Shown: positions 7,607 through 16,349 of the stretch, in pieces
Position numbering within the stretch: the first letter of the stretch is position 1
How the letters are laid out: every line of letters begins with the position of its first letter
Position numbers and translations under genes: made by a program
The notes under the pieces: model-generated
The model's database searches: none
Seen by the model: only the letters and a program-made list of their open reading frames with translations
What the model was told of the DNA's origin: nothing
DNA from: a virus
Direction: 5' to 3' (one strand)
Length of the DNA stretch: 38,792 nt
Virus record (IMG/VR): IMGVR_UViG_3300028548_006240
Location: 1 to 38,792 of that record

Positions 7607-9105
7607 TATTCGTTATCTTCAAAATCAACAGAACTACCCTGTTCTTCTTGCGTCATTTGGTTCATAGCATCCAAATCGACATCATCACCAATAGCTTTAC
7701 CCTTAACTAGAATAGTGTCTAATTCATCTTTAGAGAATGCGCCACCTTGCCAAACACTAACCCATTTAACAGCATCTTCGGCACTTAATGCCATATCAAA
7801 GAATTCATTGTTGAGTTTGAAAGTATAGTCTTGGTAATCTATCCCCATAAACAAACAAACCCACTCGATACACTGTGTATAAGCTGTGGATATATTGGTT
7901 GATATGACTTCCAAGTCACTAACATCTGATGCGTGTTTAATGCGTGCAGCCTCGGCAGTTTCAGCACCGCCGCCGGACGTTATCAACTGAGCGCCTAAAG
8001 CAATCATCTGTTCTTCGTAGTCTTTTTGTATACCCTTACTCATATTGTTTTCAGGCGGTGTAGCGTAATTAAATGTGCCGCCCGATTTTAATACGATTAA
8101 TGAGTCCTCACCTAATTCAACAGACCCGCCGTTTCTGGTTTTGTCTTGTGCTACTTTGGCATAGTTATCATCTGCTACCCACGGTTGACACGCTGATAAT
8201 TGAAAGCTACTTGACGCAAGGTTAGCTGATTCCTGATAATGACCAATATTGATATCACTAATTGGCTCAAGTGGTAAGTTGTCGATACTAGGCTGGTTAT
8301 TCATTGAACCTATAAAGGTAAAAGGGATCGCAGTCAGTGGCGTATCATTAGCGCCTAAAACTTGAATCTCTGCTGTTTGCTCTAAGCCTTCATCTTTCTT
8401 GGTTGACTCTGTAAATATTTGAATAGTCACACCATCAGAATTAAGGCGATAAACTTTAAACTGTTTTTTAATCTCGCGCTGAATTCGCGTTTCGTCTGCG
8501 AATACTTCGATCGCCTCTTGTAATACCAATAAGTCTAATATTTTAGCGTTGTTAATTATCGACTCATGCCAATCAATAATTGATTCTGCTTTGTATTCTT
8601 GGATAGTGGCTTTGAATCCGTTATTAACATCAGCTTGGGTTTTTTGTGCGCCTTCCTCGTTGCGTGGCATGTCAACTAGAAGACCATCACGACCAATCTG
8701 AATAACATCACTAGACACTGCCCTGCTTTGCTGGTTCATCGTTAAGCCTGAGCCGTTAACATTAGTAAAAATGTACTCTAGGGCTTTTGGCACTTCTGAC
8801 TCAGTGGGTGGTTTACGGTATAGCATACCCAATAAACCGGATAAGGTTTTGACAGTGGCATTATATAAACGAGCACCATTAATATAATCAATATTGCGCT
8901 GCTGATTATAGGTAGACGTATTAGTAGGATTGATTGGCCTTAAAAATGTCGCCCTAATTGCGCTTGTGGAAGTGTTGAGTTTATTGAGGTGTTGCAGGTC
9001 GTTTTCTTTTAATCGAGCCTCACCGTTATTAATGGCGCGAACTCTAGACCAGCGGCCCGCGTATTTATCATATTCAATGTTATTTTCAATATTTAACGCT
9101 GCCAT
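7606..9105 (-). CDS. Portal protein (DUF4055 family)
   Basis: A 499-aa protein between TerL and MuF, the standard portal position. The N-terminal segment NATVKTLSGLLGMLYRKPP and the RDGLLVDMP motif are typical of DUF4055 portals, as is an AEAARIKHASDVSDLEVIS helix (about residue 385). The C-terminus is acidic. Its ATG overlaps the TerL stop. The portal forms the ring at one capsid vertex through which DNA is packaged. Confidence 0.85.
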   Translation of the reverse strand: MAALNIENNIEYDKYAGRWSRVRAINNGEARLKENDLQHLNKLNTSTSAIRATFLRPINPTNTSTYNQQRNIDYINGARLYNATVKTLSGLLGMLYRKPPTESEVPKALEYIFTNVNGSGLTMNQQSRAVSSDVIQIGRDGLLVDMPRNEEGAQKTQADVNNGFKATIQEYKAESIIDWHESIINNAKILDLLVLQEAIEVFADETRIQREIKKQFKVYRLNSDGVTIQIFTESTKKDEGLEQTAEIQVLGANDTPLTAIPFTFIGSMNNQPSIDNLPLEPISDINIGHYQESANLASSSFQLSACQPWVADDNYAKVAQDKTRNGGSVELGEDSLIVLKSGGTFNYATPPENNMSKGIQKDYEEQMIALGAQLITSGGGAETAEAARIKHASDVSDLEVISTNISTAYTQCIEWVCLFMGIDYQDYTFKLNNEFFDMALSAEDAVKWVSVWQGGAFSKDELDTILVKGKAIGDDVDLDAMNQMTQEEQGSSVDFEDNE

Positions 9106-10421
9106 TTGTAACTCACTGTTGAAATTGGTTTAATAATTGGGTAGGTGTAACAGATATAATACCCACCTGCATCCGGCATATGATCGTTGTCATGTTGCTT
9201 GTCCGGATTTCCTTGTTTATCGTAAACTTGCTGCTCTAAGTCATCAGTATAGCGCGGGCAATGATTAGTGTTAACCTTATACCGCCTAACTCCCTTGCCA
9301 TTACATAACATAGCATTCATGGCATTGATTCTATCACGTACAAAAGGATTAACCGAATCATAGCGCGTTAAGTAGCCAGCATCGTCTAGTTTGCTAATGT
9401 CGGTCTCGCTAGCATTCACAGATTTACGGTTTTTGCCTGAGCTATCAGGATATACATAAATAGTTCTGCTAGGGTAAAGCCTGTCAATTTCAGCTATCAT
9501 TTCATCAGTATCAAGCAAGCCGAATATTTCATTAACTGCTATTGGGTCGCCGTTTCGTTCAATATGAACTATAGCCGACATTTTACCTACGTTAAAATCC
9601 ATTCCAATATGTAACGTTTCGTGATCATCTTCTGTTTCGTTGGTGTGATTCTTGCGCCTATCGAATAACCTGTAAACAGTTCCGCCCTTTAAGTTTACAA
9701 ATAAACCATCAACATAAGCATCAACTAAATTAGCCGGGTAAGTGGCGTAAAGCTTATCAATATAATCAGCGGGTAAATTTGCTGCGTTCTTCCTAGTTGA
9801 TGCGTGTACTATTCCGTAGTATTGCTGTAACGACTCATCTTCCTTTAACTGCTTAACAAATAAATCATAAACCCAGTTAAAACCCTCTGGCGTAGTCGTA
9901 AAGTCAACGGTGTTTTCTTCTAGTGCCTCAATAACTAAATCGGCGCTCATTTCTTCATCATATAGCCTTTGCTCATCAAAACCTTTTGATGACAACCTAG
10001 CGACAATCTTTTTCCATGCTTGGTCGGCCTTCTCTTTCTTCATGCAGTCAATTTCATCAATCAAGGCATGGTTAATATCAAAGCCAACTATTCTTTGTGG
10101 GTGCTCCATTGATCTACATTTTACTATTGCGTGTAAATCACCGAAGTAATATAAATACGCCTCGTTGTTCGAAGTTTTTATATCGACAGTCATTCCGAGC
10201 GTTTCAGCAACGTCCGTAATAGTATTGTAAAATATATCTCTTATCTGCGGGTATGTTGGCGCAAAGTAGCCAAGCCTTATGCCTGGGTATTCCAACGCTA
10301 AGGCGCACAACCTAACACAACCTAAATATGTTTTTCCTGAGCGATACCCACCAACAAAAGCCCTAAAAGGTTTGTCCATGTGGTAAAACTCATTCTGCGG
10401 GAAATTAAGATCTAGAGGCAT
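9093..10421 (-). CDS. terL: Terminase large subunit
   Basis: A 442-aa protein. Walker A is GGYRSGKT (about residue 24-31), Walker B with catalytic acids is HALIDEIDC (about residue 115), and a coupling TTTPEGFNW follows. The nuclease half starts at IGMDFNVGKMSAIVHI, with VYPDSSGKNRK as the second acidic motif. Length is normal. The start lies inside the 3' end of terS (17-bp overlap), giving tight coupling. Confidence 0.92.
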   Translation of the reverse strand: MPLDLNFPQNEFYHMDKPFRAFVGGYRSGKTYLGCVRLCALALEYPGIRLGYFAPTYPQIRDIFYNTITDVAETLGMTVDIKTSNNEAYLYYFGDLHAIVKCRSMEHPQRIVGFDINHALIDEIDCMKKEKADQAWKKIVARLSSKGFDEQRLYDEEMSADLVIEALEENTVDFTTTPEGFNWVYDLFVKQLKEDESLQQYYGIVHASTRKNAANLPADYIDKLYATYPANLVDAYVDGLFVNLKGGTVYRLFDRRKNHTNETEDDHETLHIGMDFNVGKMSAIVHIERNGDPIAVNEIFGLLDTDEMIAEIDRLYPSRTIYVYPDSSGKNRKSVNASETDISKLDDAGYLTRYDSVNPFVRDRINAMNAMLCNGKGVRRYKVNTNHCPRYTDDLEQQVYDKQGNPDKQHDNDHMPDAGGYYICYTYPIIKPISTVSYKWQR

Positions 10422-10845
10422 CTTTAACCCCTATCATAACTTTAACTGGCTTAACCGTTCCGCTTTCTTCGTCAGTGCCTAGCATTAAATTTAGTGTATC
10501 TATTGCTGATTTAGCTGCTGGCAAATTCTGCCTCTTGGCTATTCCTGCGACATCTTTTATTTCTTCCAGTCCTGCATTAACTATTTCATTTAACCACTTT
10601 AAACGCTGCTCTATGGTGATTGTAAACTTCTTTTCCGCCATTACTGCTGTTGTTTTTCGTAATTCCTCTATCCTTAGCAAAACCTTAGCTAAAATATGAA
10701 ATCTTGATGCGCTGACATTAACTGCTTCTTTCTTTGCTTTTGACTTTGGGAATGTTACCGCCCACGATTTAGACTTATCGCCATGTGTTAAATATTGCTT
10801 AGAATAAATATCTATTTCTGATTCAGTGGGTGTTGATTGTGACAT
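10405..10845 (-). CDS. terS: Terminase small subunit
   Basis: A 146-aa protein with GGAGG upstream of its ATG, overlapping terL. A helical central region (FHILAKVLLRIEELRKTT, then TIEQRLKWLNEIVN) and a C-terminal tail fit small terminases that bind the packaging site and feed DNA to TerL. The N-terminal DNA-binding part is not obviously helix-turn-helix. Assignment rests mainly on position and size. Confidence 0.7.
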   Translation of the reverse strand: MSQSTPTESEIDIYSKQYLTHGDKSKSWAVTFPKSKAKKEAVNVSASRFHILAKVLLRIEELRKTTAVMAEKKFTITIEQRLKWLNEIVNAGLEEIKDVAGIAKRQNLPAAKSAIDTLNLMLGTDEESGTVKPVKVMIGVKDASRS

Positions 10846-10868
10846 TCAGCCTCCGAAAAGCTTAAATG

Positions 10869-10887
10869 TGCCGACCCGAAGTCGGCA
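10869..10887 (-). other. Intercistronic hairpin before terS
   Basis: TGCCGAC/GTCGGCA, 7 bp with a 5-nt loop, between the 80-aa gene and terS. No T run follows leftward, so it is more likely an mRNA-stability or processing hairpin than a terminator. Confidence 0.5.
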
Positions 10888-10901
10888 TATGATAATTGTT
10901 A

Positions 10902-11144
10902 TTACTGCGAGTCAACCATGAAAACTGTAGCTGTGCCGCTTATGATAAACTGCACATCACACTCAGGTAGTGTAATTTCTCTTGATGTGTCCCCGATAGC
11001 GTCAAAAAGACCTTCGGAAATATCATTGAAACCTTCGTCGCCAAACTGCCACTGTATTTGTACAGTACCACTGACTATATTCACTTTTATAACCTGCTTA
11101 CCCACTAGATTATGTTTTGGTGCGCCATTTTCATATTTAGCCAT
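10902..11144 (-). CDS. Hypothetical small protein upstream of terminase
   Basis: An 80-aa soluble protein whose ATG overlaps the previous stop (TAATG). It is beta-rich (QVIKVNIVSGTVQIQWQFG) and ends FIISGTATVFMVDSQ, suggesting a small beta-sandwich. It follows the putative fibre-like protein and a second small protein, so a virion decoration role is possible. Family not recognised. Confidence 0.5.
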   Translation of the reverse strand: MAKYENGAPKHNLVGKQVIKVNIVSGTVQIQWQFGDEGFNDISEGLFDAIGDTSREITLPECDVQFIISGTATVFMVDSQ

Positions 11145-11446
11145 TATTCTTCTTCCTCTGGTTTAAATCTTTTGTTAAAAATATATTCAAGTTGTTTTAG
11201 TGATGCTTTTATTTCTCTGCCTGTTGAAGTTTCAGCGATTAAATTACTTAATCTAATATCGATAGCCTCACCCTCTAAATCTTCAAGCGACATATCTATC
11301 ATGTCGCTTGCTATCGTACCCGTAAGGCTAAGTAATGTATCAGCAAAGAAATACACGTCTTTACCGCTAAAGTTTCTTACAGCGGCGTTAGGGTATCTTA
11401 ATTTTAATTCATTTGGTGCGTGTGTTACGTGATAAACGCCTGGCAT
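11144..11446 (-). CDS. Hypothetical protein
   Basis: A 100-aa protein lying 1 bp after the 343-aa gene and overlapping the next start. It begins MPGVYHVTHAPNELKLRYPN, has a mid-region of acidic helices and ends in EEEE. No family was recognised. The tight spacing with both neighbours suggests a three-gene unit with a common structural purpose. Confidence 0.5.
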   Translation of the reverse strand: MPGVYHVTHAPNELKLRYPNAAVRNFSGKDVYFFADTLLSLTGTIASDMIDMSLEDLEGEAIDIRLSNLIAETSTGREIKASLKQLEYIFNKRFKPEEEE

Positions 11447-11447
11447 A

Positions 11448-12479
11448 TTATGAGACCTTAATAAATGGTTTTATAGTGAGCGAATCAACGACACAATCAA
11501 GATTACTGTCCGAAGCTAAACCAGTTCTTGCTCCGCCCTCTGCAAATTCAAAAAATTCATAATCACCGGCAGCAACTATGTCACCGAAAGCAGCGCCGCC
11601 GAGTTTAAGCTTTAATGTGGCAGCAGTTAATGTGGCAACATCTACATTCATTCTATAGCGCCTACCATCATATTGTTTATTTTCTTGGTACAGGTCTTTG
11701 GCACCGGCTTGTGTTCCGTCACAGATAGCCTGTCCACCTGTCATTGTCCAAGGTGGTGTATTAAATAACCAGTCTCCAGGAGTTTCAAAATCAGGGTCTG
11801 TTAATATTTCCGCACCGTTCCACTCGTTAGCGATCGAGTCGAATGTATAGAGCGTTGACTGTGCCGCTGGTATATTTGTCGGTGTAATTGTTTGGCCGTT
11901 TGAAACTTCGACTGTATTATTTAGTAAGAACGAATAATCAACGCCCATTGCGTTTATATCTAATTCTGACAATATCCCGTCAAAAGAATCACTAGAGGCA
12001 TCTTTAGCGCCGTACACGATAATATTCAGCTGGTCTGGGTTAGTTGGTACTGGGCCGGTAGTTGTTATGCCATTAAGGATGATACGCATCGTTGTGCCGG
12101 TTACTCCCACTTCGTACTCGTACTCCTCTAATATCCCTATCGTGTTAGAGCTTGTAAGGTTAGTAGTTGAGGCGCTACCGTCCCACCTAAATGATATTTG
12201 CCCGCCACTTGTTGACCTAACGTTATTAGCGCCAAATCCGGTTCTAAACATGAATTCCGTGCTCGCTGCTTTCCTGTTCAGCTTGCCACGAACAGACCAA
12301 TCTCCCGCCCCGTTAACGTCATTTAAGGTGACACCAGGCCCAAGATCATAATGCTGATCTAGTGAATTTATTAGCGGATCAACATATACTTTTGTTACTG
12401 GTTGCGGCCCAATTCCACCCCCGCTAAGTACTGAGTTAATCACCGGCCTCAATACCGATCTAATTACATTTGTTATCAT
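11448..12479 (-). CDS. Putative virion protein with carbohydrate-binding-like domain
   Basis: A 343-aa protein. The N-terminal 20 residues (MITNVIRSVLRPVINSVLSG) form an amphipathic anchor of a kind found on marine phage structural proteins. Two beta-rich modules follow, about residues 30-180 (SVRGKLNRKAAS, ISFRWDGSAS) and 225-343 (DPDFETPGDWLFN), the latter resembling carbohydrate-binding jelly-rolls. This suggests a surface or receptor-recognition protein. Placement between lysis and terminase genes is unusual for a fibre. Function is inferred from domain shape only. Confidence 0.5.
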   Translation of the reverse strand: MITNVIRSVLRPVINSVLSGGGIGPQPVTKVYVDPLINSLDQHYDLGPGVTLNDVNGAGDWSVRGKLNRKAASTEFMFRTGFGANNVRSTSGGQISFRWDGSASTTNLTSSNTIGILEEYEYEVGVTGTTMRIILNGITTTGPVPTNPDQLNIIVYGAKDASSDSFDGILSELDINAMGVDYSFLLNNTVEVSNGQTITPTNIPAAQSTLYTFDSIANEWNGAEILTDPDFETPGDWLFNTPPWTMTGGQAICDGTQAGAKDLYQENKQYDGRRYRMNVDVATLTAATLKLKLGGAAFGDIVAAGDYEFFEFAEGGARTGLASDSNLDCVVDSLTIKPFIKVS

Positions 12480-12496
12480 TTTAAACCCTAATTAAC

Positions 12497-12625
12497 TTAA
12501 CTTGGCAAGCTGAATATTAACCCTGCAACGCATACCGCTATTGTAATAATAAAAGCTATTACTATTGCGGTAATCGTTACTTCTTTGATTGATTTATTAA
12601 TGACTTTTTTATCATCTTCATCCAT
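12497..12625 (-). CDS. Small single-pass membrane protein (lysis region)
   Basis: A 42-aa protein. The N-terminus is charged (MDEDDKKVINKSIKEV) and residues 17-39 form one membrane helix (TAIVIAFIITIAVCVAGL). AGG lies upstream of the ATG, just after the holin stop. Position next to a holin suggests a second holin, antiholin or accessory lysis protein. It was found by reading the gap between 12480 and 12634. Confidence 0.55.
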   Translation of the reverse strand: MDEDDKKVINKSIKEVTITAIVIAFIITIAVCVAGLIFSLPS

Positions 12626-12634
12626 TTCGCAGGC

Positions 12635-12985
12635 CTATTTTTTTATTGCCCTAACACCGAATGATGACAGTATAGCAACCGCTACCCAGTATTGGTAATA
12701 AGTTGGCATTTTGCTTAGAGCATCAAAGCCGGCTAATATTGTTGGCACGAATGGCGGTATAAAAGCACCAACCAAAGGCACGGATAATACAATACTAAAC
12801 CAATCATCACGCCAACCGCCGCCCTTTTCTGCCTGGATAGACTCCCATTCTGCTAGCTTATCCTCAGCATTAATGAGCCGGTCTATATTTTTCTTTTTAA
12901 CTTCTGTTTTGTTCGTGTTTATCTTTGTAATCGTTTTAGATATTGGCGAGACTAAGCCGCCGATAAAGTCCATGATGAAGTTCAT
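12635..12985 (-). CDS. Holin-like membrane protein
   Basis: A 116-aa protein with an ATGA overlap to the upstream gene. A charged helical region (KINTNKTEVKKKNIDRL) and the WESIQAEKGGGWRDDWF segment precede two hydrophobic helices (about residues 66-86 and 97-111, the latter AVAILSSFGVRAIKK). This arrangement resembles holins associated with gene transfer agents and 3-helix holins. It would permeabilise the inner membrane so that endolysin reaches peptidoglycan. Confidence 0.65.
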   Translation of the reverse strand: MNFIMDFIGGLVSPISKTITKINTNKTEVKKKNIDRLINAEDKLAEWESIQAEKGGGWRDDWFSIVLSVPLVGAFIPPFVPTILAGFDALSKMPTYYQYWVAVAILSSFGVRAIKK

Positions 12986-13335
12986 TTTACAAACTTACCC
13001 CATATTAATGTTGATAAAAACCAGCTCCTAGCCCTAAACCATCTGCCCTCAGCTTTTAGTATGTCATATAAAACTTTTGACGCTCTCAAGTTGCTACATA
13101 CAGAGCCATCGGCAAACTTTTTATTCCTTTTTAGTACGTCATGAAACAACCAGCCGAATGAATTGATATCCTTGGCTCCGGTTGCTCCATCATAAGGCTT
13201 GTCAGTGGTTTTTATGCTTACATCTTTGTTGTACCGGTCACTGTGATAAGTTTTACCTTTAATAACCTTATATTCAATTCTGCCTTTATTGCCAGTCCTT
13301 AACGGTGTTACATATTCGTATATATTGACTCTCAT
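12982..13335 (-). CDS. DUF1353-like protein
   Basis: A 117-aa protein overlapping both neighbours by ATGA. DINSFGWLFHDVL followed by FADGSVCSNLRASKVLYDIL matches the conserved H-D core of DUF1353, a small phage family often coded in lysis or tail modules. A late hydrophobic WFLSTLIWG might touch the membrane. The biochemical role is unknown; a peptidase-like function has been suggested for the family but I cannot confirm it here. Confidence 0.55.
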   Translation of the reverse strand: MRVNIYEYVTPLRTGNKGRIEYKVIKGKTYHSDRYNKDVSIKTTDKPYDGATGAKDINSFGWLFHDVLKRNKKFADGSVCSNLRASKVLYDILKAEGRWFRARSWFLSTLIWGKFVK

Positions 13336-13667
13336 AACAGCATCCCAGCAAGTGCTTTAGCGATATTGACAACACTTCCGACAATCTCGCTATTGGGGTT
13401 TAGTTTTAATACATCTAGCCATAAGATAGCGCCCGTGACCATTACAGCAGCGAGATTAATATAACGCCTGTGCTTGCTAACTTTTACCCATACACTGTGG
13501 TTTTCCGTTTGCCCTTCTAAAATATCATTACTAACGCTTAAGCTTGCCTCGCCTGAGTCGCATAACGCACCCAGCAAAGTTATAACTGTGTCGATCTTGT
13601 CGTTTTGATCTTCTTTAGCTTTAGCCAGTTTAGGGCCGCCAAGTTTTTTTAGTTCGTCCGTATTCAT
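13332..13667 (-). CDS. Hypothetical membrane protein (lysis region)
   Basis: A 111-aa protein with AGGGG upstream of its ATG. The soluble N-terminal half is helical; residues about 70-85 (NLAAVMVTGAILWLDV) and 95-111 (IVGSVVNIAKALAGMLL) are hydrophobic. It is translationally coupled to the DUF1353-like gene. It could be a second holin or spanin-like component; no family was recognised. Confidence 0.55.
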   Translation of the reverse strand: MNTDELKKLGGPKLAKAKEDQNDKIDTVITLLGALCDSGEASLSVSNDILEGQTENHSVWVKVSKHRRYINLAAVMVTGAILWLDVLKLNPNSEIVGSVVNIAKALAGMLL

Positions 13668-13683
13668 TGCCGACCCCTACCGG

Positions 13684-14085
13684 TTAAAGTGCTTTGAAGC
13701 GTCTGTTTACATCAAGTTCAATCTGTCTGTACATTTTTTCCCTAGTGTCCATCGCGCTCTCTTGTGCTTGTATTGATTCAGTGTGAGTCAAATCAACCTT
13801 AAACTCTTTACCACCATCAAGGTTAAAAATAGGTCGTGAGCGCTTACCCGCAATCTGCAAGGCATCCGAACCCCAAAAGCTAATCGCATAGGCAATTGCT
13901 TCGACTTTACTATCAACAATACAAATACCATCAACATCTGAGCCGGTATCTTGTGCCGATATAGACCAAAAACGAACAGCTACCAGTGCTTCAGGGTGAT
14001 CAACACCCCAATCATCACGAATACAGCCGATATCTTCACCTATACTTGCGCTTTGTCCGAGTTTAAAAGTGTGCGTATTACTCAT
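13684..14085 (-). CDS. Hypothetical protein
   Basis: A 133-aa soluble protein with AAGG upstream of its ATG. Notable pieces are IRDDWGVDHPEALVAVRFW and GICIVDSKVEAIAYAISFWG; the C-terminus is helical and charged. No family was recognised. It is the downstream partner of the 170-aa gene, 23 bp away. Confidence 0.5.
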   Translation of the reverse strand: MSNTHTFKLGQSASIGEDIGCIRDDWGVDHPEALVAVRFWSISAQDTGSDVDGICIVDSKVEAIAYAISFWGSDALQIAGKRSRPIFNLDGGKEFKVDLTHTESIQAQESAMDTREKMYRQIELDVNRRFKAL

Positions 14086-14108
14086 TTTTCAATTACCTTT
14101 TTTGTTAG

Positions 14109-14621
14109 TTATGCGTTTGCGTAAATTGCCGCGTCTGCATTTAAGCTTTCGGCACTTAAATTCCCCATTGTTTCACTGGCTAAAACATCGCGCTCACCTT
14201 CGTCACCATCACCAAGTTTAAATGTTTTTTCTGCTTCTTCTTCTTTCGCTAAATCAGCCGCCTTTTCAGTTTCCAGCATATCATTTAACAAAGTAGATAA
14301 TCCGCTAATTTCACAGACCTTTTCACCTACGCGTGAGCGAACACAAGGATATGAATCATCATCTTTAAACTTGTCAGCCCAAAACATATCAATGTCTTTT
14401 GCGTATTCTTCATTGTCCATAACGCGACTACGGTTTGATGATAAGCCCTCGTTAGATGCAAGGTTTACCATTTCTTTGTGAGTGTCACACAGGCCAATCA
14501 AGCCCTTTGCTTCATCACTCAATACCATTATTTCAAATGGGTAATCGTCAACCATAAAAGTTTGAATATTTAACTTGGCTCGACTAGAAAACCAATCGCT
14601 TACAATACATTTATCTGTCAT
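14109..14621 (-). CDS. Hypothetical protein
   Basis: A 170-aa acidic protein. The N-terminal half has mixed structure (ANLNIQTFMV-like opening, then DDYPFEIMVLSDEAKGLIGL). The C-terminal 50 residues are low-complexity and Glu/Ala-rich (LAKEEEAEKTFKLGDGDE), probably disordered. GGA lies upstream of its ATG. No family was recognised. Confidence 0.5.
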   Translation of the reverse strand: MTDKCIVSDWFSSRAKLNIQTFMVDDYPFEIMVLSDEAKGLIGLCDTHKEMVNLASNEGLSSNRSRVMDNEEYAKDIDMFWADKFKDDDSYPCVRSRVGEKVCEISGLSTLLNDMLETEKAADLAKEEEAEKTFKLGDGDEGERDVLASETMGNLSAESLNADAAIYANA

Positions 14622-14667
14622 GTTGTTTTTATCCGTTATGTTGTTGTGTTTATATACAATAATTAAA

Positions 14668-14931
14668 TTAATCAGCTTTGTAAACTAAGTGCAGGTGGTT
14701 AATATCTACCGGCTCAGTGTTTATTTTGTGAAACTTTCCCTTATAGTCAAGGCATTGACCACAAATACCGCAAACTCTTTGGTCGATCCCTGATCCGTCA
14801 CGACAAAGGTCGTAAGGTTTCTTCCTAACTGGTATAAGAAAATCGGCGCATCTAATTATCGCCGGCTTTTTATTTATACAAGTCTGACACCAAACTTGGC
14901 GACCTAGTAGCCTAACCTTTTCTTTTTTCAT
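14668..14931 (-). CDS. Putative zinc-ribbon protein
   Basis: An 87-aa basic protein. CQTC at about residue 15, an isolated Cys at about 28, and CGICGQC near residue 55-61 suggest zinc binding by two pairs of cysteines. The RBS is weak (TAAGAC). Small zinc proteins of this kind are common in phages and often act on DNA or polymerase, but nothing here specifies the partner. Confidence 0.5.
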   Translation of the reverse strand: MKKEKVRLLGRQVWCQTCINKKPAIIRCADFLIPVRKKPYDLCRDGSGIDQRVCGICGQCLDYKGKFHKINTEPVDINHLHLVYKAD

Positions 14932-14960
14932 GTCTTATTATACAGGTTTACGGGCTATAA

Positions 14961-15164
14961 CTAAAGCGCCACGCACTCCGCTAGTATTTTGTCAACCACT
15001 CCAACCCTATCAATCATACTTTCAAATGAAAACGCCCTTTTAACCTCGCCGTTTGAATACGGGCAAAGGTGCCAAGCCATAACCTGTGACTCTGAATTTT
15101 GGATGCCGATTAATATCGTATCAATACCGGCGTAATGTGGTTCAAATTGATCACGATAAGTCAT
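14961..15164 (-). CDS. Hypothetical protein
   Basis: A 67-aa protein whose ATG directly follows the TAA of the endolysin gene, implying translational coupling. The sequence contains YAGIDTILIGIQNSESQVMA and no membrane segment. Family not recognised; being coupled to the endolysin gene it could modulate lysis. Confidence 0.45.
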   Translation of the reverse strand: MTYRDQFEPHYAGIDTILIGIQNSESQVMAWHLCPYSNGEVKRAFSFESMIDRVGVVDKILAECVAL

Positions 15165-15581
15165 TTAATAAGTCCACATAACCAATCTCTGACCATCACG
15201 ATAACCCAGGTGTACAAATGTTTTAGCAACACCAATAGCATTAAATCCGCACTCTAAACCAACAGCCACTAATTCAGCTCTTTCTGCTCCACCCCTAACC
15301 CGAACATCAATGCCAACCCCTTTTTGATGGTCAGCAGGTGTTGTTCTGTGCGTTTCGTTTGGGTGATTGGGGCATCGGCCGCCTGAAGTTACCGTTAACG
15401 GTCTATTAGCAAGCACCCGCACTCTTTCAATGCGCCTTAACGTCGATAGCTTTACACTTCTTTTATCGCAGTTAGTATGCTCGCAAGTGCATAATAATTT
15501 AGGGTCTGATACCGGGTTAAAATGTTCTGTTCTTACTGTCATTCTTAGCCTCTCTATGTTTGTGATTATTGTTTTAAGCAT
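15165..15581 (-). CDS. Endolysin, M15 peptidase type
   Basis: A 138-aa protein (an alternative ATG at 15542 also has a good RBS). LTVTSGGRCPNHN-like start of the core is followed by HQKGVGIDVR (zinc His and Asp) and FVHLGYR (third ligand), the order of Peptidase_M15_3 enzymes that cut peptide bridges in peptidoglycan. A preceding CTCEHTNC cluster is frequent in this group. No signal peptide, so export would depend on the holin. Confidence 0.8.
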   Translation of the reverse strand: MLKTIITNIERLRMTVRTEHFNPVSDPKLLCTCEHTNCDKRSVKLSTLRRIERVRVLANRPLTVTSGGRCPNHPNETHRTTPADHQKGVGIDVRVRGGAERAELVAVGLECGFNAIGVAKTFVHLGYRDGQRLVMWTY

Positions 15582-15600
15582 CTTTATCCCTTAATTAAAT

Positions 15601-15642
15601 GACACTCCGCAGGGCGCTATTCTTATGGGTAGCGGGGAGTGT
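15601..15642 (-). other. Long hairpin upstream of endolysin gene
   Basis: ACACTCC and GGAGTGT pair at the base (about 15602-15608 with 15636-15642), with CGCTA/TAGCG nested inside. No T run follows leftward. It lies between the 45-aa gene and the endolysin gene and may protect or set expression of the lysis mRNA. Confidence 0.5.
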
Positions 15643-15649
15643 ACTGTGT

Positions 15650-15787
15650 TTATAATTCTTCCACTTTTTTTGCCATAAAATCTATCAGTTCCGCTTGCTC
15701 AGATATTACCGCCGCCTGCTCAGATATTATTTTTTCGTAAACTGCGTTCTTAGCCTCAATCTCGCTATACTTCAGTTTTTTAGTCAT
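15650..15787 (-). CDS. Small coiled-coil protein
   Basis: A 45-aa protein, charged and helical throughout. It contains an internal repeat, ISEQAAV-ISEQAEL, visible also as a repeated DNA segment, predicting a short coiled coil. Its ATG lies next to the stop of the 61-aa membrane protein. A spanin-accessory role is conceivable from position only. Confidence 0.45.
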   Translation of the reverse strand: MTKKLKYSEIEAKNAVYEKIISEQAAVISEQAELIDFMAKKVEEL

Positions 15788-15788
15788 A

Positions 15789-15974
15789 TTACCCGCCCAT
15801 TTCAATCGCTATAAACGCCGATACCAGCACGACCGCCGACGCAATCCAGTAAGCAACTAAATGAAGCTTGACCCTCGGAACTTTTGCCGGACAAAGATTT
15901 TTTAGCTGCCACATAAAAAACATGATCACCACCAACAGCAGTGATGATACATGGAAGATATTAACTATCAGCAT
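15789..15974 (-). CDS. Small two-helix membrane protein
   Basis: A 61-aa protein with hydrophobic segments at about residues 8-22 (VSSLLLVVIMFFMW) and 40-57 (LVAYWIASAVVLVSAFIAIE), joined by a basic loop. It sits between the SSB-like gene and the lysis region. Family not recognised; may be an antiholin or unrelated membrane protein. Confidence 0.5.
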   Translation of the reverse strand: MLIVNIFHVSSLLLVVIMFFMWQLKNLCPAKVPRVKLHLVAYWIASAVVLVSAFIAIEMGG

Positions 15975-16310
15975 TTAACGTTGTTGCTGTGGGTAGTTTT
16001 TTTGGTTGTTGAATTGAGCCGGTGGTTGCTGTCCGTTGTTTGTACCTTGGTTAAAGCTGTTTTGCTGCTGTGGCGCATCTTGTTGGAATCCGCTTTGCTG
16101 ACCCTGGTTGTTGCTTTGGTTGTCGTTATCTTTAGCAAAAACATTGCCTTTAGTTGAGCCAGTCGGCCCCCATAATTCAAATGACTTGCTGCCATCATCC
16201 CAAGTGATTAACTCGCCGATTGTTTTCCATACTTTCTTTTGATTGCCCTGTCCGTCTTTGTATTCACGGATTGAGATAGTCATATTTTCTTTTGATTGTA
16301 CATTAGCCAT
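15975..16310 (-). CDS. SSB-like recombination accessory protein with Q/N-rich tail
   Basis: I chose the ATG at 16310 (MANVQSK) because AAAGG then has normal spacing. The 111-aa product has an N-terminal beta-rich part of about 55 residues (MTISIREYKDG, KVWKTIGELITWDDGSKSFE) resembling a small OB fold. The remaining half is extremely Gln/Asn-rich and disordered, ending QQQR rather than the acidic tip of bacterial SSB. Position after RecT, exonuclease and regulator genes supports ssDNA binding. The fold call is tentative. Confidence 0.5.
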   Translation of the reverse strand: MANVQSKENMTISIREYKDGQGNQKKVWKTIGELITWDDGSKSFELWGPTGSTKGNVFAKDNDNQSNNQGQQSGFQQDAPQQQNSFNQGTNNGQQPPAQFNNQKNYPQQQR

Positions 16311-16349
16311 TTTCATTTACCTTTTGTTGTGTTTAATTTAATTTGTACG